Part shown: positions 1 through 5,559 of the stretch, piece after piece
Layout: the number at the start of each line of letters is the position of its first letter
Numbering within the stretch: the first letter of the stretch is position 1
From: a virus
IMG/VR virus record: IMGVR_UViG_3300035199_000514
Coordinates: 1 to 41,153 of that record
Direction: 5' to 3' (one strand)
Length of the DNA stretch: 41,153 nt
Notes under the pieces: model-generated
What the model was told of the DNA's origin: nothing
Databases searched by the model: none
The model's input: only the letters and a program-made list of their open reading frames with translations
Position numbers and translations under genes: made by a program

Positions 1-163
1 GGGTCGAATAAACTTCGCCTTCCCACAACACATGGGCGTGAGTAACAACAGTCCACCCATCTTTATCTAATGCGGTTGCATAGGTATCATCCTCAATAAA
101 AATGCCAGTGATGGGTTTTTCATTCGGGCCAAAACTTACTTTTACCAGATCACCCAGCTTCAC
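1..163 (-). CDS. GDLV-family small protein, partial (array member)
   Basis: The 3' end lies beyond the window. The first 54 codons are visible, and the start is GTG at 163-161. A GGAGGT ribosome site at 169-174 lies inside the upstream gene's last codons. The protein opens K-L-G-D-L-V-K-V, has a G-I-F-I-E strand after about 20 residues, and a V-L-W-E-G segment near the edge. This matches the pattern of its neighbours: GDLV opening, GIVVE strand, VxWxDG strand. The start overlaps the upstream gene by 14 bases. Function is unknown. The pattern suggests a small SH3-like beta barrel, which is an inference. It shows that the array continues past the left edge. Confidence 0.75.
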   Translation of the reverse strand, partial: MKLGDLVKVSFGPNEKPITGIFIEDDTYATALDKDGWTVVTHAHVLWEGEVYST

Positions 164-308
164 TCACCACCTCCAGCGAGCGATAGCCCACGTCCTGAAT
201 GGTTCCGCACGCCCATCTGACCATGACATAATGAAATCCAAGTTCAATGACAACTCCCAGCGTATCCCACGGATCACCCTTCGTCTTTACCAGATCACCC
301 AGCTTCAT
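150..308 (-). CDS. GDLV-family small protein (array member)
   Basis: A 52-residue protein opening M-K-L-G-D-L-V-K and ending L-E-V-V-S-E-A-G. The middle holds T-L-G-V-V-I-E-L-G and V-M-V-R-W-A-C-G, which are the two internal beta strands shared by the family. GGGAG precedes the ATG and lies inside the upstream gene. Both ends overlap neighbouring paralogues by 14 bases, so translation is very probably coupled. The gene stands on its family pattern and junctions. Function is unknown. Confidence 0.8.
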   Translation of the reverse strand: MKLGDLVKTKGDPWDTLGVVIELGFHYVMVRWACGTIQDVGYRSLEVVSEAG

Positions 309-483
309 TTACCAACTCCCAATCATCGGCGCGGAGCCAGCCCACAGATTCTCCATAGGCAAGCACCTTTATCCAGTTGATTCGTGTCTCTGTTACGATA
401 TGCACGCTGCCGTTTTTGAAGATAACCGCCGTAGGTAGAGCGCGTTTTGTGTGTATCTTTCTAACCAAGTCACCGACTTTCAT
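295..483 (-). CDS. GDLV-family small protein (array member)
   Basis: A 62-residue protein opening M-K-V-G-D-L-V-R-K and ending D-D-W-E-L-V-N-E-A-G. The frame stays open upstream, but the start is placed at 483 because GGAGGT sits five bases before this ATG and the GDLV motif begins here, as in the neighbours. The central segment (A-V-I-F-K-N-G) differs from other members while the two ends are conserved. It overlaps each flanking paralogue by 14 bases. Function is unknown. Confidence 0.82.
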   Translation of the reverse strand: MKVGDLVRKIHTKRALPTAVIFKNGSVHIVTETRINWIKVLAYGESVGWLRADDWELVNEAG

Positions 484-676
484 TGATGACCTCCAGATCA
501 TAACACCCGCGAGTTGCGATTTGTTGAGTAGCAAAAAAGTATACCTCGCACACCTTTTTACCCGTGGTCCCATCCGGCTTCGACCGGTTGACACCCCAAC
601 GAGGCTCCGTGGCGATGATACCCATGTTTCCCTGTCCTCGGCTATATCTTATTTTCACCAGATCGCCTATTTTCAT
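470..676 (-). CDS. GDLV-family small protein (array member)
   Basis: A 68-residue protein opening M-K-I-G-D-L-V-K-I and ending Y-D-L-E-V-I-N-E-S-R. It has a G-I-I-A-T strand and a V-C-E-V-Y-F segment. GAGGTGATAA precedes the ATG. Its second and third residues are encoded ATA GGC rather than GTC GGT, which removes the stop codon that the upstream gene would otherwise use, so the upstream gene runs on for 35 bases of overlap. Its own end overlaps the next gene by the usual 14 bases. Function is unknown. Confidence 0.82.
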   Translation of the reverse strand: MKIGDLVKIRYSRGQGNMGIIATEPRWGVNRSKPDGTTGKKVCEVYFFATQQIATRGCYDLEVINESR

Positions 677-857
677 TTATCACCTCGATGTATCCAACCG
701 GATACCACTTAGCCTGTCCGTGTTCCAAAATCTTAATCAAGTGCATGCCGTTACGATGCATTTCGGGAGTGCAAATCGCCAGCACAATGCTGATGTAGCC
801 TTCGCCGGGTTTTGGGCGCGTGTTGTATGACACTCTGACCAGATCACCGACCTTCAC
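642..857 (-). CDS. GDLV-family small protein with extended C-terminus
   Basis: A 71-residue protein starting with GTG at 857 and opening K-V-G-D-L-V-R-V. After the family ending Y-I-E-V-I-N-E-N-R it continues R-S-G-E-N-K-I. The extra residues arise because the next gene's Gly codon is GGC, so the TGA normally formed by GGT-GA is absent and reading continues to the next stop. The tail is therefore a by-product of a wobble change in the neighbour, or has been tolerated. It overlaps the upstream gene by 14 bases and the downstream gene by 35. Function is unknown. Confidence 0.8.
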   Translation of the reverse strand: MKVGDLVRVSYNTRPKPGEGYISIVLAICTPEMHRNGMHLIKILEHGQAKWYPVGYIEVINENRRSGENKI

Positions 858-1017
858 TAATCAACCTCAAAAACTTTATCCACTCAAACGATTCGTCGCC
901 GTCAAACCACTTGACACGGCATGCTGGTCCGTTATTCGCGTCTGCGTGCGAACCCACTTCCACAACAATCCCCCGAATAAAATGATGGGGGGATTCTACC
1001 ATGTCACCGACTTTCAT
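844..1017 (-). CDS. GDLV-family small protein (array member)
   Basis: A 57-residue protein opening M-K-V-G-D-M-V-E-S and ending L-R-L-I-S-E-G-R. It is one of the clearest members: R-G-I-V-V-E-V-G for the second strand and C-R-V-K-W-F-D-G-D for the third. The frame is open for 60 codons upstream, but that stretch is out of register with the 1004-1228 gene and has no ribosome site. GGAGGTCATCA directly precedes the ATG at 1017. There are 14-base overlaps at both ends. Function is unknown. Confidence 0.83.
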   Translation of the reverse strand: MKVGDMVESPHHFIRGIVVEVGSHADANNGPACRVKWFDGDESFEWIKFLRLISEGR

Positions 1018-1228
1018 TGATGACCTCCAAATCGTGAGCGAGAAACGGGCGAGTTCCTCCATCTCCGAAAAGTTTAACGCAGGGGCGAAACTTGCGGTGC
1101 ATACCGCCGAGATGATAGGCTGGCACCACGATCCCCATCGTACCAGCGGGTATAATATGTTGATCCCCTCCGGGTGCAGTTCCGCGAATATCATCACCTT
1201 TCAATCTTACCAAGTCACCTACTTTCAT
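1004..1228 (-). CDS. GDLV-family small protein (array member)
   Basis: A 74-residue protein, one of the longest in the array, opening M-K-V-G-D-L-V-R-L-K and ending H-D-L-E-V-I-N-E-S-R. The second strand reads M-G-I-V-V-P-A-Y and the third P-C-V-K-L-F-G-D-G-G. The ribosome site is the weaker GGTGG, shared with the end of the upstream gene. It overlaps both neighbours by 14 bases. Function is unknown. Confidence 0.82.
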   Translation of the reverse strand: MKVGDLVRLKGDDIRGTAPGGDQHIIPAGTMGIVVPAYHLGGMHRKFRPCVKLFGDGGTRPFLAHDLEVINESR

Positions 1229-1379
1229 TTATCACCACCAAAAAATCACCAGAGATCATCGCCTTTTGACCACTGACCATCAGAATATCGAAAATGTTAT
1301 GCCCTCGCGTACTCAGAATGACAGCGGGGCCACTCAAAGCACGACATTCAGACACTTGAACCAAGTCACCGACTTTCAT
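1215..1379 (-). CDS. GDLV-family small protein (array member)
   Basis: A 54-residue protein opening M-K-V-G-D-L-V-Q-V and ending F-L-V-V-I-N-E-S-R. The core is poorly conserved (A-V-I-L-S-T-R-G-H-N) and lacks the usual W-x-D-G, yet both ends match the family. It is supported by the same 14-base overlaps at each side and by GGTGG upstream of the ATG. Function is unknown. Confidence 0.78.
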   Translation of the reverse strand: MKVGDLVQVSECRALSGPAVILSTRGHNIFDILMVSGQKAMISGDFLVVINESR

Positions 1380-1560
1380 TTATCACCACCAATCTTTGAG
1401 TGCCGACCCACCAAGTCTCGCCGTCGTTAAACAGCACTTGTGCTGACTCTGTGTTGTGTCCTGTCTTGGACATTTTAACCACCAAACCAAGTTCTGAGCT
1501 ATACCGATCCATGTCGTCGTTCAAAATACTTTCAAATCTTACCAAGTCGCCAATCTTCAT
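1366..1560 (-). CDS. GDLV-family small protein, first gene after promoter
   Basis: A 64-residue protein opening M-K-I-G-D-L-V-R-F-E and ending R-L-V-V-I-N-E-S-R. It has L-G-L-V-V-K-M and A-Q-V-L-F-N-D-G-E-T-W-W, matching the family's second and third strands. The frame continues upstream through the promoter, so the start is placed at the motif Met at 1560. This start has no Shine-Dalgarno sequence: the promoter -10 box ends seven bases before it, so the mRNA may begin at the ATG itself. It heads the downstream run of eight array genes in this window. Function is unknown. Confidence 0.8.
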   Translation of the reverse strand: MKIGDLVRFESILNDDMDRYSSELGLVVKMSKTGHNTESAQVLFNDGETWWVGTQRLVVINESR

Positions 1561-1577
1561 ACATATAATATAGCACC
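1559..1577 (-). repeat. 19-bp promoter repeat, copy 1
   Basis: A 19-base segment containing the -10 box and the bases just before it is identical at 1559-1577 and 3314-3332. In both places it belongs to a sigma-70-like promoter in front of a small-protein gene. This suggests that the promoter was copied along with the array. Confidence 0.75.
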
Positions 1578-1595
1578 CAAACAGGCGCAAGTCAA
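1567..1595 (-). promoter_or_regulatory. sigma-70-like promoter
   Basis: On the minus strand the -35 box is TTGACT (1590-1595), the spacer is 17 bases, and the -10 box is TATATT (1567-1572) preceded by an extended-type TGC. The expected transcription start, about seven bases past the -10, falls on the A of the start codon at 1560, implying a leaderless message. It lies in the short gap between genes 1627-1833 and 1366-1560. Confidence 0.75.
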
Positions 1596-1626
1596 CCTCT
1601 AAGTTGTCAAGTGTTTGTTGGGTGCG

Positions 1627-1833
1627 TTAAACTTTTGTCGTCTTCCCGCTTGGGCTAACAACTTTTAGTGCAGTTCGTGACCACCACCCGACCGGATGGT
1701 TCTCGGATGACCACTGAACCTTGCATTCGATTCCCTTAGTCTCCATCACCAACCCAACGCAAGAAATATCGCGCTCCACATCGTAGAGCGCGACAACAAG
1801 ATCGCCGATGGATGGCGCTCCGCTATCTTTCAT
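1627..1833 (-). CDS. GDLV-like small protein
   Basis: A 68-residue protein. Starting at the Met at 1833, it reads M-K-D-S-G-A-P-S-I-G-D-L-V-V-A, so the GDLV motif sits ten residues further in than in the array members. It then has V-G-L-V-M-E-T-K-G and C-K-V-Q-W-S-S-E, the family's second and third strands, and ends K-V-V-S-P-S-G-K-T-T-K-V. GGAG lies seven bases before the chosen ATG. It overlaps the upstream gene by 11 bases. It is the last gene before the 1567-1595 promoter. Function is unknown. Confidence 0.75.
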   Translation of the reverse strand: MKDSGAPSIGDLVVALYDVERDISCVGLVMETKGIECKVQWSSENHPVGWWSRTALKVVSPSGKTTKV

Positions 1834-2044
1834 CCAGCAACTCCAGTTCAACGAGCGGGATGGTTACCACCCTCTCGCTAATCATCACATCGGCCACCGG
1901 CTCAGGATCGATCTTGTTCCAGTCAATCTTGCTACCGAGTTCTGCCGTGCGCCAAATCTTCTTTTCAAAGAGTTTGACGACAACGCCCATCTTGCCTGCA
2001 CCACGCGAGGATTTGAACGCTCTAACCAAATCACCTACTTTCAT
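1823..2044 (-). CDS. GDLV-family small protein
   Basis: A 73-residue protein opening M-K-V-G-D-L-V-R-A-F and ending V-E-L-E-L-L-D-E-R. The second strand reads M-G-V-V-V-K-L-F. The middle is diverged (K-I-D-W-N-K-I-D-P-E-P). AAGGAGG precedes the ATG inside the upstream gene, and there is a 14-base overlap there. Function is unknown. Confidence 0.82.
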   Translation of the reverse strand: MKVGDLVRAFKSSRGAGKMGVVVKLFEKKIWRTAELGSKIDWNKIDPEPVADVMISERVVTIPLVELELLDER

Positions 2045-2252
2045 TAAGAAACGCCTCCTTCGTCAAATCTTCTACATAGCCAAGATTAACCAACCGTTGC
2101 CATTCATCTGCCATAAAAGCATCAGGGTGGGGCAGCACCCATTCCACCTTTACCATCGGCCATCCGTTCGTCACTCTCTCATCAACGACAATGCCAAACA
2201 AAATATAGTTGTGGCCTATCGCCTTCCAAACACGCTTATCCATATTGCTCAT
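2031..2252 (-). CDS. diverged GDLV-like small protein
   Basis: A 73-residue protein without the GDLV opening: it begins M-S-N-M-D-K-R-V-W-K. It then has F-G-I-V-V-D-E-R and M-V-K-V-E-W-V, matching the second and third family strands, and ends A-F-L-N-E-S-R, the same ending as the array. The last 14 bases overlap the next gene exactly as in the array. AAAGGAG lies 11 bases before the ATG, and the start overlaps the upstream stop as ATGA. It is probably a diverged relative. Function is unknown. Confidence 0.7.
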   Translation of the reverse strand: MSNMDKRVWKAIGHNYILFGIVVDERVTNGWPMVKVEWVLPHPDAFMADEWQRLVNLGYVEDLTKEAFLNESR

Positions 2253-2482
2253 TTATTTTCAGGCTCCTTTTGACAAATAACGATGGCATCGTGCAGCTCG
2301 GAAAGTTTAACGACATAAAATGTGTTGCCTTCCTTCACCTCGCATGGAAACGCAGCAACCGGCATCACCGCCATCGCAGGTCCACCATTCGTTGCTGGAT
2401 TTAGATCAAGTTCGACTGTCGCAAACTGACCATCGTGAGAATCTATCGTTCCCACCAAAATAAAAACTTTAAGTGCTGTCAT
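2249..2482 (-). CDS. hypothetical small protein
   Basis: A 77-residue protein of unknown function. It contains a distinctive A-V-M-P-V-A-A-F-P-C-E-V-K-E-G-N-T-F-Y-V segment (about residues 38-57) and no predicted membrane span. It overlaps the upstream and downstream genes by four bases each (ATGA), so it is translated in the same coupled operon as the small GDLV proteins. Confidence 0.7.
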   Translation of the reverse strand: MTALKVFILVGTIDSHDGQFATVELDLNPATNGGPAMAVMPVAAFPCEVKEGNTFYVVKLSELHDAIVICQKEPENK

Positions 2483-2784
2483 CCTTCCACCTGTGTCTGA
2501 TGTATCTGATATTGTGCATGCTCATTTATATCAAATGAATACTCCCACCAGTCGTTGACAATACCTCGCAGTTGTTTGCTGTCGTACTGCATCAAATCTT
2601 CCTCATGGTTGTGGGGCATGCCCGCACGCATATCTTCAAGTTCATCTTCGTCAAAGTCATCGCATAAGTCCTCTCGCACGGCTCGGATAGCTGTGATCAA
2701 CGCACCCTTTTCTGTCATGTGTGTGCTTACATAAGTATCGTTATCATACGTGCAAGTCTGTCGCACTACCCAAATGTTCATCAT
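2479..2784 (-). CDS. hypothetical protein, tandem paralogue of 2781-3119
   Basis: A 101-residue acidic protein opening M-M-N-I-W-V-V-R-Q. It shares a layout with the next gene upstream: I-W-V at the start, T-H-M-T-E-K-G-A near residue 22, D-S-K-Q-L-R in the second half, then D-W-W-E-Y-S-F-D. The two are therefore tandem paralogues. GGAG sits eight bases before the ATG, which overlaps the upstream stop as ATGA. Function is unknown. Confidence 0.72.
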   Translation of the reverse strand: MMNIWVVRQTCTYDNDTYVSTHMTEKGALITAIRAVREDLCDDFDEDELEDMRAGMPHNHEEDLMQYDSKQLRGIVNDWWEYSFDINEHAQYQIHQTQVEG

Positions 2785-3119
2785 GCTTGAATCTCCACAG
2801 TGTTGCAGTCAAGATTATAACCACGATCTGCCATTCTGTCCCAACTAATCTCGCACCAGTCAGAAAAAATCTTCCAAAGCTGCTCGCTCGTCATTTCTTT
2901 CAGCTTCTCTTGGTCCCACTCAATCGCTTCGGTTTGCTCGCCATCGGTTTCTGCATACGGGTTGCAAGCGTTCATCATCGACAAAGCGGTTTCATCATCT
3001 TCAACATCCAAGAACTCTAATATATCAGAAATGCACGCCAGCGCACAACCTTTCTGTGTCAGGTGTACGCTGCTAAACAACTCGCCTTCGTAGCTTCCCT
3101 GCATAACCCAAACTTTCAT
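2781..3119 (-). CDS. hypothetical protein, tandem paralogue of 2479-2784
   Basis: A 112-residue acidic protein starting at M-K-V-W-V-M-Q-G-S. The frame stays open upstream, but AAGGTGA lies just before the Met at 3119 and that ATG overlaps the upstream stop as ATGA. It shares V-H-L-T-Q-K-G and D-W-C-E-I-S-W-D with its downstream neighbour. Function is unknown. The N-terminal part recalls small phage proteins of the M-K-[IV]-W-V type. Confidence 0.72.
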   Translation of the reverse strand: MKVWVMQGSYEGELFSSVHLTQKGCALACISDILEFLDVEDDETALSMMNACNPYAETDGEQTEAIEWDQEKLKEMTSEQLWKIFSDWCEISWDRMADRGYNLDCNTVEIQA

Positions 3120-3298
3120 GTTATCACCTTCAAATCTACAACTGAACAAAAGCCACTCTTTTTCGTAGCCATCCAGAACACGCGAGCGATCTTGCCCTCC
3201 CCCATCAAACTAATGACAAGCCCGAGGCCGCTGCCCCAAGTTTTGGTGCGACCCTGTATAAAGCCGGTGTTCTCCACAATGCTGCCAACTTCGATCAT
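3116..3298 (-). CDS. GDLV-like small protein, first gene after promoter
   Basis: A 60-residue protein opening M-I-E-V-G-S-I-V-E-N-T-G, a variant of the GDLV motif, with L-G-L-V-I-S-L-M and A-R-V-F-W-M-A strands and the ending V-V-D-L-K-V-I-T. AAAGGAGAG lies six bases before the ATG at 3298, so the open frame further upstream is not used. It is the first gene behind the 3322-3350 promoter. Function is unknown. Confidence 0.75.
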   Translation of the reverse strand: MIEVGSIVENTGFIQGRTKTWGSGLGLVISLMGEGKIARVFWMATKKSGFCSVVDLKVIT

Positions 3299-3313
3299 GT
3301 TTCTCTCCTTTCT

Positions 3314-3332
3314 ATACATATAATATAGCACC
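3314..3332 (-). repeat. 19-bp promoter repeat, copy 2
   Basis: Identical over 19 bases to 1559-1577. It carries the -10 box and the extended TGC of the second small-gene promoter. In this copy the promoter is followed by a leader with a good Shine-Dalgarno site, which copy 1 lacks. Confidence 0.75.
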
Positions 3333-3350
3333 GAAAGCGCCCCAAGTCAA
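3322..3350 (-). promoter_or_regulatory. sigma-70-like promoter
   Basis: Minus strand: TTGACT (3345-3350), 17-base spacer, TATATT (3322-3327), with TGC before the -10 box. The -35 box overlaps the stop codon of gene 3347-3553. It would drive 3116-3298 and the genes down to about 1627. Confidence 0.78.
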
Positions 3351-3553
3351 GTCAAGGAGTTGTCAAGATACTTCAAACAACTTTCTTGAAGATTCTGGTA
3401 TCTGCCGAGACTATACCAGAACACACGGTAGCACGGAAACTCGTATTGATCGTCGGTAAACAAGTCATCTCTCACCACCACACCCTGCAACTTGTCGAAG
3501 GGGTGGACGGTTCCTCTTGCATGCACAACAAGATCACCGGGCTTATACTTCAT
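3347..3553 (-). CDS. GDLV-like small protein
   Basis: A 68-residue protein opening M-K-Y-K-P-G-D-L-V-V-H, with Q-G-V-V-V-R-D-D and Y-R-V-F-W-Y strands and the ending C-L-K-Y-L-D-N-S-L-T. GGAG lies four bases before the ATG, inside the upstream gene, and the overlap is 11 bases. It is a clear member of the same family with two extra residues before the motif. Function is unknown. Confidence 0.78.
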   Translation of the reverse strand: MKYKPGDLVVHARGTVHPFDKLQGVVVRDDLFTDDQYEFPCYRVFWYSLGRYQNLQESCLKYLDNSLT

Positions 3554-3752
3554 ACTTCTCCAGATAACTTATCCATTCTTCTGATATTTGCCCGTCGTGC
3601 CACCGTACCTCAAATCGTCGCGTAGTTGTGCCTTTAGCCTCTACCTCTCGCACAATAATGCCGGGTAGCGACTTGAAGGCATCCGTGTACCTCTCCCACT
3701 TAAATGTGGCAGAGGGGCTCGGAATATACTGAACCAGATCGCCTACACGCAT
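3543..3752 (-). CDS. GDLV-family small protein
   Basis: A 69-residue protein opening M-R-V-G-D-L-V-Q-Y-I, with P-G-I-I-V-R-E-V and F-E-V-R-W-H-D-G-Q strands, ending S-Y-L-E-K-Y-E-V. No strong Shine-Dalgarno sequence is visible, but the start lies 10 bases inside the end of the upstream gene, so re-initiation after that gene is likely. Function is unknown. Confidence 0.8.
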   Translation of the reverse strand: MRVGDLVQYIPSPSATFKWERYTDAFKSLPGIIVREVEAKGTTTRRFEVRWHDGQISEEWISYLEKYEV

Positions 3753-3904
3753 GCCGACTTGTCAAGAATCTCAAGATTAAAAGAGCTGCTGTGGTTGAGC
3801 GAACCACATGCCCAGCGCACCCACACCGCAACTCCATCAATCAGTTGGACGACGCCAACTCCCTTCCTGTCGTGCTTTACAATATCGCCAATGTTAAAAT
3901 CCAT
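3743..3904 (-). CDS. GDLV-like small protein
   Basis: A 53-residue protein opening M-D-F-N-I-G-D-I-V-K-H, with V-G-V-V-Q-L-I-D-G and V-W-V-R-W-A-C-G strands and an N-L-E-I-L-D-K ending. W-A-C-G is also found in the 150-308 protein, linking the two. GGAG lies six bases before the ATG. It follows the tRNA and a small membrane protein in the same transcript. Function is unknown. Confidence 0.78.
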   Translation of the reverse strand: MDFNIGDIVKHDRKGVGVVQLIDGVAVWVRWACGSLNHSSSFNLEILDKSACV

Positions 3905-3924
3905 TTTGTTCTCCTTCGGTTTAT

Positions 3925-4116
3925 TTAGTCTTTAGTTTGAGAAGCGACCTCGTTGGCCCCTTCGTGTATTGCGCCTTGGATTGTAACCAATCCGTCCTCT
4001 AACAACCGGTTCATGTGTTTGCGAAACACCTTTACGTGATGAGGGTGATCCGCAATCCAGTTTATACCAACATAGATGGCCGCTCCAATAACAAGCCAGT
4101 TTATTATATTTCTCAT
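3925..4116 (-). CDS. small single-pass membrane protein
   Basis: A 63-residue protein opening M-R-N-I-I-N-W-L-V-I-G-A-A-I-Y-V-G-I, one hydrophobic segment at about residues 4-20, followed by a charged, mostly polar C-terminal part. The frame is open back through the tRNA gene, but AAGGAG lies just before the Met at 4116. It is co-transcribed with the tRNA-Leu 26 bases upstream. Function is unknown. Confidence 0.65.
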   Translation of the reverse strand: MRNIINWLVIGAAIYVGINWIADHPHHVKVFRKHMNRLLEDGLVTIQGAIHEGANEVASQTKD

Positions 4117-4141
4117 TGTGTACTCCTTGGTAAGAAATAAA

Positions 4142-4227
4142 TGGTAGCTGATGCGGGGATCGAACCCGCAAGCCCAAACGGGCGGGAGATTTTGAGTCTC
4201 CTGTGTATACCATTCCACCAATCAGCT
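4142..4227 (-). tRNA. tRNA-Leu (anticodon CAA)
   Basis: An 86-base class II tRNA. The acceptor stem (4221-4227 with 4146-4152) pairs at all seven positions. The discriminator A is followed by an encoded CCA (4142-4144). The anticodon stem is GGAGA/TCTCC, and the loop carries CAA at 4192-4194, reading UUG. A long variable arm (CCGCCCGTTTGGGC) and a GCGGG/CCCGC T-arm with TTCGATC are present, as expected for leucine. The promoter at 4236-4264 would start the transcript about two bases before the mature 5' end. Confidence 0.95.
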
Positions 4228-4235
4228 ATACCTTT

Positions 4236-4264
4236 ATCATAACGCGCATGGTTCTCTCTGTCAA
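4236..4264 (-). promoter_or_regulatory. sigma-70-like promoter for the tRNA operon
   Basis: Minus strand: TTGACA (4259-4264), 17-base spacer, TATGAT (4236-4241). The expected start near 4229 leaves almost no 5' leader before the tRNA. It also serves the small genes down to 3347. Confidence 0.75.
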
Positions 4265-4275
4265 TCCTTTAAATG

Positions 4276-4524
4276 TCAAACAAATGTCAACCAGCAAATA
4301 GGCTCCAACTCATCTTCCAAAAAGTATCGGTAGCAGCCATCTGTGCAATACACTTCGTAGATGATGCCTCCGAAAAAAAAGTTTTCGTGTTCGGCGGTGA
4401 CCACTACTCCATAATACAGGGCCGGTTCTGGCGGATCGTCGGGAAATATATATTTGAAAAACTCATATGTATCGTAACCACACTTTACAAGTTGGCCGAT
4501 TTCGTATTGTTGGTGTAGTTCCAT
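4276..4524 (-). CDS. diverged GDLV-like small protein
   Basis: An 82-residue protein opening M-E-L-H-Q-Q-Y-E-I-G-Q-L-V-K-C. It has Y-Y-G-V-V-V-T-A and I-Y-E-V-Y-C-T-D-G strands and the ending L-E-D-E-L-E-P-I. The order of elements matches the GDLV family, with G-Q-L-V replacing G-D-L-V and a longer first loop. The ribosome site is weak (AAGGGT next to the ATG), so expression may depend on the upstream gene. Function is unknown. Confidence 0.7.
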   Translation of the reverse strand: MELHQQYEIGQLVKCGYDTYEFFKYIFPDDPPEPALYYGVVVTAEHENFFFGGIIYEVYCTDGCYRYFLEDELEPICWLTFV

Positions 4525-4542
4525 ACCCTTAAATAGATAAGG

Positions 4543-5181
4543 CTATGTTCTTCTCCCTTTCTTTAAAAAGCGTTCCTCTACAATAACTGGTACACTTTCG
4601 CCGATAGGCAACAACCTATATCTTTTTGCTCCCTGTGCGGCACTTTTAATGTTACCACATACCTCAACAACAAACCCCCCTCGTTTTACAAAGTGTAGCA
4701 CAACTTCATTTTGGTGACCCCATCCCATGTTCGGCGGGAACTCCACATTTTTATGAATGTTGAGCTTTTTACGTGGTAACAAATAATCTCCCACCTCATA
4801 CTTGGAAGTTGCGTTGTGCTGGGCCAAAACCTTTTTGGAATACTTGTTCTCATACATACGCAAAAACTTAGAACGGACCGGCACTCTTCCTGCCAAGATG
4901 TCTGCCGCCATTGGCCGATAATATATCTGATGTTGGTGATAAAATGCCAGTATTAGTGCTTCTTTTTTATAGTTCGTTTCATACGCTCGGACCCAGCCAG
5001 CATGCTCTTTTTGGTTTTCTTCGGTGTTGCGTGCCAATACCTTCCCGAGTGTCTGCTTTTGTTTTATTGATAAATCTCGACCTTTCGCTATTTGTTCAAG
5101 GATAGATTCCAAAAAGGTCCGATCCCATCCTCCGCATACATCGCGGGTGAGGGCTGATTCGATTTTCTGTTGATAACTCAT
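4543..5181 (-). CDS. hypothetical protein with GRxLSxKQ motif
   Basis: A 212-residue protein of unknown function. Residues about 17-51 (W-D-R-T-F-L-E-S-I-L, then G-R-D-L-S-I-K-Q-K-Q-T-L) match a short motif often seen in phage replication-associated and hypothetical proteins. The region near residue 127 (Y-E-V-G-D-Y-L-L-P) resembles the opening of the small GDLV proteins, followed by V-V-L-H-F-V-K-R-G-G and F-V-V-E-V-C-G. It may therefore be a fusion of an N-terminal helical domain to a GDLV-like domain. It is driven by the 5207-5235 promoter. Confidence 0.65.
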   Translation of the reverse strand: MSYQQKIESALTRDVCGGWDRTFLESILEQIAKGRDLSIKQKQTLGKVLARNTEENQKEHAGWVRAYETNYKKEALILAFYHQHQIYYRPMAADILAGRVPVRSKFLRMYENKYSKKVLAQHNATSKYEVGDYLLPRKKLNIHKNVEFPPNMGWGHQNEVVLHFVKRGGFVVEVCGNIKSAAQGAKRYRLLPIGESVPVIVEERFLKKGRRT

Positions 5182-5206
5182 TTGGAAATTAATTGCCTTC
5201 TCTTAT

Positions 5207-5235
5207 AATATAGCTGATGGGCGTCTTAATGTCAA
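5207..5235 (-). promoter_or_regulatory. sigma-70-like promoter
   Basis: Minus strand: TTGACA (5230-5235), 17-base spacer, TATATT (5207-5212) with AGC before the -10 box. It lies in the 75-base gap between 5257 and 5181 and would drive 4543-5181. Confidence 0.8.
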
Positions 5236-5256
5236 GAAAAACTTGTCAACAGGGCA

Positions 5257-5559
5257 TTAGTAATCAGAAGTGTCGCGGTTCGTAATAGCATCAATATAGC
5301 CTGGTGGTACTTTAACAACCACTACGCGCCATCCCATCCATATAGGCCATATCTCAAAAAATGGAAAATCTGGTACCTGATCGTCTAAGTTCTGATTTAC
5401 TTCTGGGACTTCTACTTGTACTTCAAGGTGGTTTCCCCCGTCGTCGGACGCCATTCGCACCTCATATCGCCCACTGTGATAGTTTGAAATCATAACCACC
5501 AACTCGTTGATGGCTTCTTGTTTGGGTGCCTTTTCGCCAGTAAAGAATAAGTTAGCCAT
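5257..5559 (-). CDS. hypothetical protein
   Basis: A 100-residue protein beginning M-A-N-L-F-F-T-G-E-K. A GTG four codons upstream is possible, but the ATG at 5559 has at least a weak GAGTGG before it. The C-terminal half is rich in hydrophobic and aromatic residues (F-F-E-I-W-P-I-W-M-G-W-R-V-V-V-V) but too short for a confident membrane span. The start overlaps the upstream gene by eight bases. Function is unknown. Confidence 0.6.
   Translation of the reverse strand: MANLFFTGEKAPKQEAINELVVMISNYHSGRYEVRMASDDGGNHLEVQVEVPEVNQNLDDQVPDFPFFEIWPIWMGWRVVVVKVPPGYIDAITNRDTSDY

Noticed and set aside
484-594. N-terminal extension of the 295-483 protein
   Set aside because: The extra residues lie in a shadow frame of the upstream paralogue and precede the family start motif. 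The ribosome site favours the Met at 483.
3932-4213. Minus-strand open frame running through the tRNA
   Set aside because: It crosses the tRNA-Leu gene, has no ribosome site, and competes with the better-supported 63-residue membrane protein.
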